Source: Microbacterium sp. VKM Ac-2923 (GTDB taxonomy: Bacteria > Actinomycetota > Actinomycetes > Actinomycetales > Microbacteriaceae). Taken from it: DNA of 64,000 bases. The notes under the pieces are model-generated. The model did not search any database, was not told where the DNA came from, and was given only the letters and a program-made list of their open reading frames with translations. The stretch lies in contig NZ_JALGRP010000001.1 in NCBI RefSeq assembly GCF_022815605.1, positions 405,715-469,714 on the forward strand, given 5' to 3'. Positions 24,436 through 33,377 of this stretch are shown here, one piece after another. Positions within the stretch are counted from its first letter, which is position 1. Every line of letters starts with the position of its first letter. The position numbers and the translations under genes are program-made.

Positions 24436-26881
24436 GCCCCCAGGCGTGGGCCGCCCGGATCGCGCTCGACCGGTCGGAGACCTCGAGCTTGCGGTAGAGG
24501 CTCTGCAACTGCGTCTTGACGGTGTTGGGTGAGACCACCAGGGCTCTCGCGATGTCGGCGATGGTCGAGGCCGGCGTGAGGTGGGCGAGGACCACCTGTT
24601 CGCGCTTCGTGAGGTGCGGAACGCTGACCGACGAGGCGAAGAACGAGCATCTCCGGGTGATCTCCTCCCTCGATGCGGGCGAAAGCATCTGAAGGACGAG
24701 ACCGCGATCCTCGGGGGCGACCGCGCTCCAGGGGCTCCACAGATCGTGACGTGCGCTCAGCGCTTCGGCGCGTTGCGCCGCCGTTCGGTGGGCCGCGTCG
24801 CCGTTGAGGCGTACGTCGGCGATGACGCTGACGACCAGACTCTCCAGCGCCGCCCGCGGTGACGGCTCGTGGTGCAGCCCCCACTTCACGCTCATCACGA
24901 AAGCCTCGTGCGCGCGTCCGGCGTACAGCTGCGACAGGGCGATGGCGGGCGCCGTCGTCGACGCGAGCGCGAAAGGCCCCTCGAACAGCGAGAGCGCCTT
25001 GCGCGCCTGACGGAGGGCGATGAGGACCTTGGCGCGTGCCGTGAGGATCTGCGTGGACTGGAAGTGGGAGGGCGGGGTGCTGCGCGCCCGGGTCATCCAG
25101 GTCCTCAGGAGACCGAGCGCGTCGGACGCCGAGCCCGACAGCAGGAATGACACGGCGTGCACGCCGGCCGCGAAGGGCCAGAGCTCGCGTGCTCCCTCCG
25201 TCGCGGGGAGCCGGTCGAACAGTGCACGAGCGCCCGCTGCGTCACCCGCCTCCAAGCTCAGCCACGCCTCGGCGAGTCGGATGCCCTCGCCCCAGGGCGA
25301 GCTGCGCCAGTTGTCGTCCCTGTCGGGTGCCACCACCTGCTGCGCGCCGCGGATGTCGCCCTCGAGCAGATCGATGACCGCGATCGCCCCACGGGCGCGC
25401 ATGCGCCGGGCGGGGGGCGCTGCACGTTCGGCCTGGTCCAGCGCCATGCGGGCGTCGCGCAGTCTTCCCATCGCGAACGAGGTCATTCCGATCTGGTACC
25501 ACGCCTCGCACACCATCTCGGCGCTCAGATCGCGGGAGCGGCGGACGACGTCGGTGAGCAGGGATGCGGCCTCGGTCGCGAGAGCGAATCGGCCGGCCGC
25601 CCGCAGCAGACTCACGCGCAGGATCAGGGCATCGGGGTTTCCCGAGGCCGCGCTCTTGGCATCCGGGAGCTGACCGAGAGCGGCGACGACGAGACCGGGG
25701 GTGTCGAGCGACGTCGCCGTCGCGGGGTCCAGAGCCAGCAGGGCGTCGACGATCACCGGCGTGACGGGACCGCGCGTTCGTAGCAGCGCGACCAGACGAT
25801 CGAACCCGTCCGGGTCTCGGGCCCAGATCTCGGGGCCCGATGAGCGCAGCACGCCGGCGAGGGTGGCCCACTGCTCCGCGTCCGCCGCCAACTGGGCGGC
25901 GAGCAGCGGCTCGCCGCCGGCGACGAGGTGTGCGAGCAGCCGCAGGCGGGCGTGCGCCACGTCGTCGGGTCGGCGCGCGGTGATCTCACGCAACCACTGC
26001 TCGCGGATGGGTTGCGCCAGCGTCAGGCGCGTCGAACTCGGCCACATGAAGCCCGCGTCCTGCAGGTGGGCGACCAGCTCGCCCGTCGACCCCTCCGTCG
26101 GATCGACCCCCATCGCATCCGCGATCGCCACGGTCACGTGCGGCGCCACGGCCAGCAGGCGGACGTCGTCGGAGACCGGCACGTCCAGCCGGTGCTCGAG
26201 GTCGCTGGTGAACGCGGCGTTGGCGTACTCGGCGACGGCCGTCGCCTCGTCGCGCGTGCGCAGGGGCATGCCCTCGAGACGCAGGCGTGCGCTGGCGAGT
26301 TGAACCAGTGCGGGCCATCCGTGGGTGCGCTCGGCGAGCGCGTCGATCCCCACTTCCGTCGTCGCGACACCGTTCAGCGCCAGCACGTCGGCGAGATCGT
26401 CCCTCGTCATGAGCAGACGCTCCGCGGGGATCACCTGGACGTCGAACTCGAGGGCGACCAGCGGGCTCTCGAGCCCCGTCGCCTGCCGGGTCGCCACGAC
26501 GATCTGCAGATTCGAGTCGGAGCGCAGGAGATGCAGCACGTGCTCGGTCGACAGCCCCGTGCCCTCGATGTGGTTGTCGATCAGCAGCACGTGCGCACTC
26601 GGACCCTCGCCGAAGGCGGCGAGGATCCGTGGCATGCTCTCGGGGGTCGTGCGACTGCCGTCGATGAATTGGACGCCGCGATCGGCGTCGTCGTCGAGGG
26701 ATGCCGCGAACTGTCGGAGCAGAGACGTCTTGCCCACTCCGGCCGGGCCCCGCAGCAGGACGACGTCGCTCGAGAGCGCGTCATGCAGGAGCGTGAGGGG
26801 TTCGGCGCGCGGTGCCCAGAATCGGCTGATCCGTCGGATCGCTCGGACGCCGGTGGGGACGGTGTCCACGTCGATGAGCAT
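24410..26881 (-). CDS. MalT/LAL-type LuxR regulator with ATPase domain
   Basis: The 823-residue protein has a P-loop near the start (GPAGVGKTS, about 45-53), a STAND-type NTPase and winged-helix region, a long helical-repeat region and a C-terminal LuxR helix-turn-helix (about 756-817, with LTKREQVVLAHL and SPNTVKTQLQSLYRKL). Such proteins switch on transcription after ligand-dependent oligomerisation. The ATG at 26881 follows GGAGGT at good spacing, although the frame is open for 43 further codons. It diverges from the tyrosine autokinase gene and could control exopolysaccharide synthesis (inference). Confidence 0.88.
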   Translation of the reverse strand: MLIDVDTVPTGVRAIRRISRFWAPRAEPLTLLHDALSSDVVLLRGPAGVGKTSLLRQFAASLDDDADRGVQFIDGSRTTPESMPRILAAFGEGPSAHVLLIDNHIEGTGLSTEHVLHLLRSDSNLQIVVATRQATGLESPLVALEFDVQVIPAERLLMTRDDLADVLALNGVATTEVGIDALAERTHGWPALVQLASARLRLEGMPLRTRDEATAVAEYANAAFTSDLEHRLDVPVSDDVRLLAVAPHVTVAIADAMGVDPTEGSTGELVAHLQDAGFMWPSSTRLTLAQPIREQWLREITARRPDDVAHARLRLLAHLVAGGEPLLAAQLAADAEQWATLAGVLRSSGPEIWARDPDGFDRLVALLRTRGPVTPVIVDALLALDPATATSLDTPGLVVAALGQLPDAKSAASGNPDALILRVSLLRAAGRFALATEAASLLTDVVRRSRDLSAEMVCEAWYQIGMTSFAMGRLRDARMALDQAERAAPPARRMRARGAIAVIDLLEGDIRGAQQVVAPDRDDNWRSSPWGEGIRLAEAWLSLEAGDAAGARALFDRLPATEGARELWPFAAGVHAVSFLLSGSASDALGLLRTWMTRARSTPPSHFQSTQILTARAKVLIALRQARKALSLFEGPFALASTTAPAIALSQLYAGRAHEAFVMSVKWGLHHEPSPRAALESLVVSVIADVRLNGDAAHRTAAQRAEALSARHDLWSPWSAVAPEDRGLVLQMLSPASREEITRRCSFFASSVSVPHLTKREQVVLAHLTPASTIADIARALVVSPNTVKTQLQSLYRKLEVSDRSSAIRAAHAWGLIESDPEG

Positions 26882-27197
26882 GGGTACCTCCAGGAGATGA
26901 GGACGACCCCTTCCTCGGGCGGGCGAAGAGGTTCGTCGGCGCGGCGAGGCGTCGACCGCGTAGAGATGATCCTGAGGGTGAGGGCGAGTCGGATCGGGCG
27001 AAAATCGCATCTTTCATCCTGTCCGTCATCCCCTTCTCACCCCTATCGACGTCACCCTGTTCATCGCCCGTCGACTTCGCCGACGACGCCTTCGCCCCCG
27101 GGTTCCCGGCCACGGACACGTCAGGACCCAGCCGTCCATGTGCCTATGCTGCGGGCGACCCGACGGTGCCGCCGTCGTGTCCTGAAAGGCGGACGAA
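26882..27197. other. 316-nt divergent intergenic region
   Basis: This gap separates the LuxR-type gene from the tyrosine autokinase gene. It holds the LuxR ribosome site and a TATGCT -10-like box at 27145-27150, about 48 nt before the kinase GTG. I see no gene or strong dyad. Confidence 0.45.
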
Positions 27198-28841
27198 GTG
27201 GACATGCAGCGGGTGGTGCGCATCCTGCGCGCCTATTGGAAGGCGATCATCGCTCTGATCGCCGTGGGCGGATTGGCGGGCCTCGGGTGGAGCTCTCTGC
27301 AACCGCGGGTGTACACGGCGGATGCGAGCGGATACGTCGCCGCCGTGGCGTCCGACGGCTCCACCGGTGCCGCGCTCGCCGGGGATCAACTCGCCCTGTC
27401 GAAGGTGAAGTCGTTCATCGACATGGGGTACTGGCGCAGTGTCGCCGAGACGGCACGGCAGGAGCTCGGGCTCACCGACAGCCCCGAGTCGCTCGTTCAG
27501 CGCGTCCGCGTCTCCAACCCGATCGACACCGTCAACGTGAGGGTGGATGCCACCGGGCCGACCCCGGAATCAGCGCGCGATCTCGCGGAAGCATGGGTCC
27601 GCGGGATGACGGCCGAGATCGATCAGCTCGAGACGGGCGGGGTCGGGCAGAGCGCGGTGAGCCTGGTCGCGGGCGACTCGGCGCGTCTTCCGACCGCCCC
27701 GTCGTCACCGAACGTCCGACTCGACGTCACCCTCGGCGCCCTCGCCGGCGGCGTGACGGGCATCATCTTCGCCCTCGTCCGCCGGGCGTTCGACCGGCGG
27801 GTCCGCTCCCCACGCGACATCACCGACGCCGTCGACGCCTCCGTCGTCGGGGTCCTTCCCGTCGACAAGGAGCTGGCAGGCGGACGGGCGGTGTTCTCCT
27901 TCGATGACATCAAGGACGGCCGGGGCTCGTTCGCCCACAAAGAGGCGATGCGGGAGCTGCGGACCAACCTGCAGTACGTGGATGTCGACCGGCCCGCCCG
28001 GGTCATGGTCGTCACGAGCCCGCTCCCGGGTGACGGCAAGTCGACGACCGCCGCCAACCTCGCGGTGAGCATCGCCGCGACCGGCCAGTCCGTGGTCCTC
28101 ATCGACGCCGATCTGCGGCGTCCGGTCCTCGGCGGGATGTTCGGTTTCTCCGACGACGTCGGCCTGTCGGACGTGCTGGCCGGCCGCGCGCAGATCGAGC
28201 AGGTGGCGCACCAGGTCGACGAGCACGGGCGGCTGTTCGTCGTCGCCGCCGGCCGCACGCCGCCGAACCCGAGCGAGATGGTCGGTTCGCAACGCATGCA
28301 GTCCCTGGCCCGCAAGCTCGCCGACGACATGGTGGTCATCGTCGACTCGCCGCCGACGCTCACGGTCGCTGACGCGGCTGTCATCGCGAGCTGGGCCGAT
28401 GGTGCCGTCGTCGTCGTAACCGCCGGGCGGACGACCGACGACATGCTGACCCGCGCCATCGACAACATCGCCAAGACGCGGGGTCACCTTCTCGGGATCG
28501 TGCTGAACCGGATGCCGCTGCGCGGTGTCGACTCGAGCTACTACGGCACGCAGTACGGCGGGTATTACGGGTACGGCGTTCCCCAGTCGTCACCTCGGCC
28601 GTGGTGGCGGCTCAGTCTTCGTCGACGGGGGAAGAACCCCGCCGGCACGGGCACGGAGACGGGGCCACGCCGGCGATCCGGGGGGCTGCCGCCCGAGAAC
28701 GTCAGCGGGTTACGCACTCTCTCGCAGCGCAGGACCTCCGCGGTGGCGGAGGGTGACACCACGGGTGAAACCGGAGCGGCGGCCCCGGCCGGCGTCGAGA
28801 CCGCGGAGACGGTGAGCAGCCGCCGCACCCGACGAAACTGA
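27198..28841 (+). CDS. Polysaccharide biosynthesis tyrosine autokinase (BY-kinase)
   Basis: The 547-residue protein joins a Wzz-like membrane part (TM about 15-31 and about 175-193) to a cytoplasmic kinase. The kinase has Walker A PLPGDGKSTT (about 277-286), Walker A' VVLIDADLRRPVL and Walker B VVIVDSPPT. A tyrosine cluster (SSYYGTQYGGYYGYG, about 446-460) follows, and then a long disordered tail. Such kinases regulate chain length and export of exopolysaccharide through autophosphorylation. The GTG start follows AAAGGCGG. The gene ends at a strong terminator facing a sugar transferase. A low-molecular-weight tyrosine phosphatase 4 kb away is its likely antagonist. Confidence 0.93.
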   Translation: MDMQRVVRILRAYWKAIIALIAVGGLAGLGWSSLQPRVYTADASGYVAAVASDGSTGAALAGDQLALSKVKSFIDMGYWRSVAETARQELGLTDSPESLVQRVRVSNPIDTVNVRVDATGPTPESARDLAEAWVRGMTAEIDQLETGGVGQSAVSLVAGDSARLPTAPSSPNVRLDVTLGALAGGVTGIIFALVRRAFDRRVRSPRDITDAVDASVVGVLPVDKELAGGRAVFSFDDIKDGRGSFAHKEAMRELRTNLQYVDVDRPARVMVVTSPLPGDGKSTTAANLAVSIAATGQSVVLIDADLRRPVLGGMFGFSDDVGLSDVLAGRAQIEQVAHQVDEHGRLFVVAAGRTPPNPSEMVGSQRMQSLARKLADDMVVIVDSPPTLTVADAAVIASWADGAVVVVTAGRTTDDMLTRAIDNIAKTRGHLLGIVLNRMPLRGVDSSYYGTQYGGYYGYGVPQSSPRPWWRLSLRRRGKNPAGTGTETGPRRRSGGLPPENVSGLRTLSQRRTSAVAEGDTTGETGAAAPAGVETAETVSSRRTRRN

Positions 28842-28856
28842 TCGCCCGCACGGAAA

Positions 28857-28896
28857 CGACGAAGGCGCCGGCTCAGATGAGCCGGCGCCTTCGTCG
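28857..28896. terminator. Strong bidirectional terminator
   Basis: Perfect 18-bp arms (28857-28874 and 28879-28896) with a 4-nt AGAT loop lie between the convergent kinase and sugar transferase genes. Confidence 0.92.
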
Positions 28897-28899
28897 CGT

Positions 28900-30375
28900 T
28901 CAGTGGGCGGTGCCGCCGGGAGCCAGCACGGCTTTGAAGGTGCGGAGGAGGATGACGATGTCGCCGATGAGAGACCAGTTCTCGACGTAGAACAGGTCGA
29001 GGCGGATGGCGTCGTCCCACGCCAGAGCGGAACGACCGCTGACCTGCCACAATCCGCTCATGCCCGGTCGGACGATGAGGCGACGGTGGGCGTCGTCGTC
29101 GTAGAACTGCACCTCGGCGTCTCGCTGCGGTCGCGGCCCGACCAGGCTCATCTGGCCCCCGAGGACGTTGAAGAGCTGCGGCAGTTCATCGAGCGAGAAC
29201 TTGCGGAGCCACCGACCCACCGGGGTGATTCGGGGATCGTTCTCCACCTTGAACAGCGGCGTTCCGTCGCGTCCCTGAGCGCTCAGCAGTTCCTGCAGAC
29301 GGGAGTCGGCGCCGTCGATCATCGACCGGAACTTCAGCATGCCGAACGGGTTGCCGCCCTGGCCGACGCGCTCCTGCCGGTAAAGGATCGGTCCCGGCCC
29401 GGATGCGCGCACGAGGACGGCCAGCGTGGCGAAGATCGGGGCGAGGAGCAGCACCAGGCTGCCGGCGCCCACGATGTCGAACGCCCGCTTCATCACGCGC
29501 TGTGTGAGTGAGTACTGGGGGGTCTCGATGTGAACCAGAGGGAGCCCCGCCACGGGTCGTGTGTGCAACCGAGGACCGGCCACGTCGGTCAGGTTGACGG
29601 CCACGATGAGGTGCCGACGCCCCGGGTCGAGGCTCCAGCCGATCCTGCGGATGTCGTGCGCATCGAGGACCGCCCCACCCGAGACGAGGACGCTGTCGGC
29701 GCCGAGATCGTCGAGCCGCCCGCGCAGGAGGCGAGCTTGCTCTTCCGACCACGTGGATCCGAACTCCGCGCGATCAAGGGTGTGGACACCCACGACATGG
29801 AGGCCCGCCGATGGCTGGCGGGCGAGTTCGGTCGACACCCGCGCGTTCTCCTCGGCGCTGCCGACGAGGACGACGCGGGCACTCATGGCGCCGTACCGCC
29901 TCCGCCGTGCGAGCCAGCTCCGGCAGAGGAGTCTGCCCAGGATCAAGGCGAGGGAACCGAGGGGGAGTCCGAGGAGGAAGTACCCGCGCGACAGGTCGGC
30001 CCCGGTCAGGTACGTCACGATGGCCACGAGTCCGAAGAGCTGCACGGAGGCGCCGAGCACGAGTCGGTACTCGGCGACGCCGTATCCGATCACCCGCCCC
30101 TGACGCGTCCCCCACAGGGACAGGGCCGCCATCCAGGCCAGGCTCAGCCCCGCGGAGACGGTCGTGTAGGTGAACGGCGACGACGCGACGGCGACGGGGT
30201 GCGGTCCCAACCAGAGGATCTGTGTGCCGAAGGTGACCGTTGCGACGACCATCGCGTCGGTGATGGTGACCCACAGGGCATAGCGACGCGGCCACGGGGA
30301 GGGGCGCGGGCTGCGGCTTTGGATGACGCTCGGCCGCTGTTCGGGTGATTCGACGAGTGAGAGTGATGTTCGCAT
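28900..30375 (-). CDS. Polyprenyl-phosphate sugar transferase (exopolysaccharide initiation)
   Basis: The 491-residue membrane enzyme of the WbaP/CpsE type has four or five N-terminal helices, a Rossmann-like CoA-binding-type middle domain and a C-terminal phosphoglycosyl transferase domain. Typical motifs are [33 protein letters not shown] and MSLVGPRP. It moves a sugar-1-phosphate from a nucleotide sugar to undecaprenyl phosphate, starting a repeat unit. The start at 30375 follows GGAG. An ATG 18 nt upstream is also open. A paralogue lies at 38148-39695. The sugar cannot be read from the sequence. Confidence 0.92.
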   Translation of the reverse strand: MRTSLSLVESPEQRPSVIQSRSPRPSPWPRRYALWVTITDAMVVATVTFGTQILWLGPHPVAVASSPFTYTTVSAGLSLAWMAALSLWGTRQGRVIGYGVAEYRLVLGASVQLFGLVAIVTYLTGADLSRGYFLLGLPLGSLALILGRLLCRSWLARRRRYGAMSARVVLVGSAEENARVSTELARQPSAGLHVVGVHTLDRAEFGSTWSEEQARLLRGRLDDLGADSVLVSGGAVLDAHDIRRIGWSLDPGRRHLIVAVNLTDVAGPRLHTRPVAGLPLVHIETPQYSLTQRVMKRAFDIVGAGSLVLLLAPIFATLAVLVRASGPGPILYRQERVGQGGNPFGMLKFRSMIDGADSRLQELLSAQGRDGTPLFKVENDPRITPVGRWLRKFSLDELPQLFNVLGGQMSLVGPRPQRDAEVQFYDDDAHRRLIVRPGMSGLWQVSGRSALAWDDAIRLDLFYVENWSLIGDIVILLRTFKAVLAPGGTAH

Positions 30376-30726
30376 GTGAGCTCCGTGGTCCATGCCCGGG
30401 GGATGTTCACGAGACCGGCGCCCGGGAATGGACGCGACGGTGGGCGCGGGGACTCTCTCACCGCGCCGTCCGGTCGCGATGGACCGGAGCATCGGGCCCG
30501 GCGGGGTGAAGCGGGCATCGACGGTAAGGGATGCCGACCCTGGCGGGCCTGACAGACCCCGTCCGCCGGGGCGGGGAGCACAGGCGCGAGACACGATCGC
30601 CTCCGCGGTCACCCGAGGGGCTCGACTTCTCACCAGGAACGCCGCCGGTGCGCAGACGAGCCGCTCTCTCATACGGAGAATGTTTACATGTTCATGTGAG
30701 CGTAAGTGGGCCTGCAAGCTGGACGC
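30376..30726. other. 351-nt divergent gap with conserved motif
   Basis: No gene is evident between the sugar transferase and the XRE regulator. The notable content is a 17-nt palindromic motif at 30680-30696 that recurs upstream of the zinc-ribbon gene at 36200-36216. Confidence 0.5.
30680..30696 (-). promoter_or_regulatory. CATGNACATGTAAANAT motif, copy 1
   Basis: On the minus strand the site reads CATGAACATGTAAACAT and contains an ACATG-NN-CATGT dyad. It lies 31 nt upstream of the XRE regulator start. It matches copy 2 in 15 of 17 positions, so it may be the XRE protein's own operator. Confidence 0.55.
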
Positions 30727-31002
30727 ATGAGCGACGAGCCCGACCCCTGGACCGACTTCGCCCGCGAACTCGGCGCCAGGATGCTCCGCGCGCGCGCAGA
30801 GAAGCGGATGTCGCAGGAGCAGGTGGCGCACGCCGCAGGACTCGCCACGTTCACCTATCGGAAGCTGGAGAAGGGCGAGTCCAACCCCGGAACGGCGGCG
30901 AACCCGAGACTTCGTACCCTGGTGGCGCTCGCCGACGTTCTCGAGGTTCCGCTGCGCGACCTCATCCCGGCGCCCCCGCAGGGGCTTCCTCCCGCTCGCT
31001 GA
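30727..31002 (+). CDS. XRE-family helix-turn-helix regulator
   Basis: A 91-residue Cro/CI-type DNA-binding protein, essentially a single helix-turn-helix domain (MSQEQVAHAAGLATFTYRKL), is followed by a short Pro-rich tail. The DLIP ending of the domain is typical of XRE proteins. It is divergent to the sugar transferase and carries a palindromic motif 31 nt upstream, so self-regulation is plausible. No clear ribosome site is present. Confidence 0.85.
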   Translation: MSDEPDPWTDFARELGARMLRARAEKRMSQEQVAHAAGLATFTYRKLEKGESNPGTAANPRLRTLVALADVLEVPLRDLIPAPPQGLPPAR

Positions 31003-31096
31003 CCGCGATGTCGGAGGTTCGCGATTCACTCATGTCGTGCCCACCGACGTTCGGGTCGTCGTTTCCGTCGACGTCCCCGCGAGAAAGGTGTGAGGC

Positions 31097-31447
31097 ATGA
31101 GCAAGCGACTCCCGAGCGAGGTTGTCGACAAGAGTCGGTGCGTCTTCGCGTGGTGCGTCACCGAGCACGGGGCGACGGTGCATCCGGACGACGAAGATCA
31201 CCGCAGCGTGGGCGTGTCCGTGACGGTGAGGGCCCGCCGAGGAGACGCCGGGGGCCCCGGAGAAGAGACCGAGCTCGAACTCGGAGCGCTGCGCCGCGCG
31301 GGTGATTCCGAGACGTGGATCGTCATCGAGACGGGGATCGGTGTGTCTCTGGCGTTGACGCGGGAGGGCGCGCACCTTCTGCAGCGCCGACTCCTCGGCG
31401 AGATCGGGACCGACGGTGCACTCAGCCGCGACGGCGACGACCGCTGA
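31097..31447 (+). CDS. Hypothetical protein (116 aa)
   Basis: The protein begins MSKRLPSEVVDKSRCVFAWC and is acidic overall, probably a mixed alpha/beta fold with no membrane helix. GAAAGGTGTGAGGC before the ATG gives a plausible ribosome site. The segment WIVIETGIGVSLALTREGAHLLQRRLL looks like a real folded core when read in parts. No family is recognised. Confidence 0.65.
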   Translation: MSKRLPSEVVDKSRCVFAWCVTEHGATVHPDDEDHRSVGVSVTVRARRGDAGGPGEETELELGALRRAGDSETWIVIETGIGVSLALTREGAHLLQRRLLGEIGTDGALSRDGDDR

Positions 31448-31468
31448 GAGACAGTCCCGTGGCGGCCG

Positions 31469-32266
31469 TCACCCGGAGGAGCGGGCGCGGCGAGCTAGCC
31501 GACGGTCATGCACCCATGTCCAGGCCGCCGCGCCCACGTAGAGGACGCAGAGCGGCAGGGCGATGATGAGCATGCTCATCAGGTCGGCCGGGGGCGTCAC
31601 AGCCGCTGAGAAGATCACGATCACCACGAGCGCGATGCGCCAACCGCGCAGCACACTGCGCGCGCTGAGCACGCCGACCGCATTGAGCGCGATGATCGCC
31701 AGGGGCGAGACGAAGGCCAGGCCCACGCCCACCACGAGTTTGAGGAGGAAGTCGAAGTACTGACTCGCGGTCAGCATCGTGGTCGAGCCGGTGGGGGCGA
31801 ATCCGGCGAGCAGCTCGACGATCTGCGGTACCACCAGCCAGCCGAAGCAGGCACCGCCGAGGAACAACGGCACGGCCAGACCGACGAAGACCATGCTCGT
31901 TCGTCGTTCGCGCGACGTGAGGCCGGGGACGAGGAACAACCAGATCTGGGTGATCCACACCGGCGACGCGATCACGATTCCGAGGGTCACGGCGATCTTG
32001 AACTTCAGATCGAACGCTTCTCCGATCCGGGTGAAGTTCAGCCCGGTGATCGACGGGCCGGTGACATGGGCGAGCGGTTCGGCAGCCGCCGCGATGACGG
32101 CGTCCGACAGGGAGAACCCCGCGATCCCGCCGATCACCACCGCGATCGCGGAGACGGCTGCGCGCCGGCGCACCTCAGACAGATGGGACAGGAGGGGCAT
32201 GGCCCCACCTGTCCCATCTGCAGGACGCCGCGCTCGCGGACGACGAGGCTTCGAGGCGCGCGTCAC
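31469..32266 (-). CDS. tatC: Twin-arginine translocase subunit TatC
   Basis: TatC is the receptor that binds twin-arginine signal peptides of folded proteins. The 265-residue product has six transmembrane helices and the cytoplasmic N-terminal signature LLSHLSEVRRRA (about 25-36), with the LNFTRIGEAFDLKFKIA region after the first loop. The GTG start overlaps the tatA stop by 4 nt (GTGA), so the two genes are coupled. A basic, disordered extension precedes the TatC core. Confidence 0.95.
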   Translation of the reverse strand: MTRASKPRRPRARRPADGTGGAMPLLSHLSEVRRRAAVSAIAVVIGGIAGFSLSDAVIAAAAEPLAHVTGPSITGLNFTRIGEAFDLKFKIAVTLGIVIASPVWITQIWLFLVPGLTSRERRTSMVFVGLAVPLFLGGACFGWLVVPQIVELLAGFAPTGSTTMLTASQYFDFLLKLVVGVGLAFVSPLAIIALNAVGVLSARSVLRGWRIALVVIVIFSAAVTPPADLMSMLIIALPLCVLYVGAAAWTWVHDRRLARRARSSG

Positions 32267-32496
32267 GTTGCGGTCGGTGACCCGGGCCGACTGCGGTCCG
32301 AGTTCTCGGCCGCGGGCGCGGGTTGCTCGTCTTCGCCCACGGAGGCGGAGTCCTTACTCTCGGTCCGGAGAATTCGCACCGACTCCCCGACGCTCTTGGC
32401 CAGCCCGGGAAGCTTCGCCGCACCGAACAGCAGCAGGACGACGGCGAGGATGAGGAGGAGGTGCCAGCCCGAGAAGGCGTTACCGAAAATACCCAT
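32263..32496 (-). CDS. tatA: Twin-arginine translocase subunit TatA
   Basis: The 77-residue protein has the TatA layout: a short N-terminus, one transmembrane helix (about 10-22), an FGAAKLPGLAKSVG amphipathic hinge-helix and an acidic disordered tail. It forms the pore-like oligomer for export of folded proteins. GAAAGGCC precedes the ATG. It is directly coupled to tatC. A TatB-like protein is encoded about 0.9 kb away on the other strand. Confidence 0.93.
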   Translation of the reverse strand: MGIFGNAFSGWHLLLILAVVLLLFGAAKLPGLAKSVGESVRILRTESKDSASVGEDEQPAPAAENSDRSRPGSPTAT

Positions 32497-32710
32497 GACG
32501 GCCTTTCGTTGGGGTCAGGTCTCCATGTTCGATCGCGTCGGTGCCGCCTCGGCGAGAGGTCCGGCAACCTCGCCCGTCGGCACCCGGGATATCACCCTGT
32601 CGCGATGATGCGTGAATCGCCCACCGTCGGGCCGTCGCGCACCGGAGGTGCATTTGACTGGGCCGCGAGGCGACCTTGCACGGGCGAGTGGCGCTGGTGG
32701 GAGGAGATCC

Positions 32711-33376
32711 GTGGTGGGGAATCGTATCGTCGTCGTCTGCACGGCCAACAAGATCCGGTCACCCTTCGTCGCCGGGCTCGTGTTGTCCCGACTCCCGGCG
32801 TTCGCGGGGCAGCGCCCGATCGTCGAGAGCGCCGGGACGGCGGCGCGACCGGGCGATGAGGCGGCGCCGGAGGTGGTGGAACTGGGGCGCACGTACGGAG
32901 TCGACCTCGCCGGGCACCGCACACGACGGCTCGACGACGGAGTGCTCGCGACGGGAGACACGGTGCTGTGCGCGGAGCGTGCGCACCGCCGCGTCGTCCT
33001 CGATGTGCGCCCCGACCTCATCTCGAACGTCTTCACAGTGAGGGAGTTCGCGCGTCTGGTCGAGCAGCCCGCCGTTCGAGACGCGGCGTCGGACTGGGCC
33101 GGTCTGGTCAGCGCCGCATCTCGCGCGCGTCTGGCCGCGCGGACTACGGCGGACGAGACCGATGATCTGGTCGATCCCGTCGGTCGGCCGCGGGCCGTGT
33201 GGACCGAGTTCGAGCGCCAGGCCACCGGGGCCGTGTCGATCATCCTGGGAGCGGTGGCAGCCCTCCCCGCGAGATCGGCGGCGGCAGAGACGACCCCTCA
33301 TGTGGGCGCCACGCGGCGTAGTCATCGGGCGCAACTCGATGTGCCGTCGACCCGCCGTGCGATGCGGAGGGGCTGA
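32711..33376 (+). CDS. Low-molecular-weight protein-tyrosine phosphatase
   Basis: The 221-residue protein has the CX5R(S) phosphatase loop near its start (CTANKIRSP, Cys10 and Arg16) and a DP general-acid pair (DLVDPVGRP). Members dephosphorylate tyrosine autokinases of the exopolysaccharide system. The usual second cysteine of the loop is replaced by Ile. The GTG at 32711 follows GGGAGGAG; the next codon is also GTG. It is followed after 1 nt by the tatB-like gene, implying co-expression. The extra C-terminal tail (about 40 residues) is basic and probably disordered. Confidence 0.85.
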   Translation: MVGNRIVVVCTANKIRSPFVAGLVLSRLPAFAGQRPIVESAGTAARPGDEAAPEVVELGRTYGVDLAGHRTRRLDDGVLATGDTVLCAERAHRRVVLDVRPDLISNVFTVREFARLVEQPAVRDAASDWAGLVSAASRARLAARTTADETDDLVDPVGRPRAVWTEFERQATGAVSIILGAVAALPARSAAAETTPHVGATRRSHRAQLDVPSTRRAMRRG

Positions 33377-33377
33377 G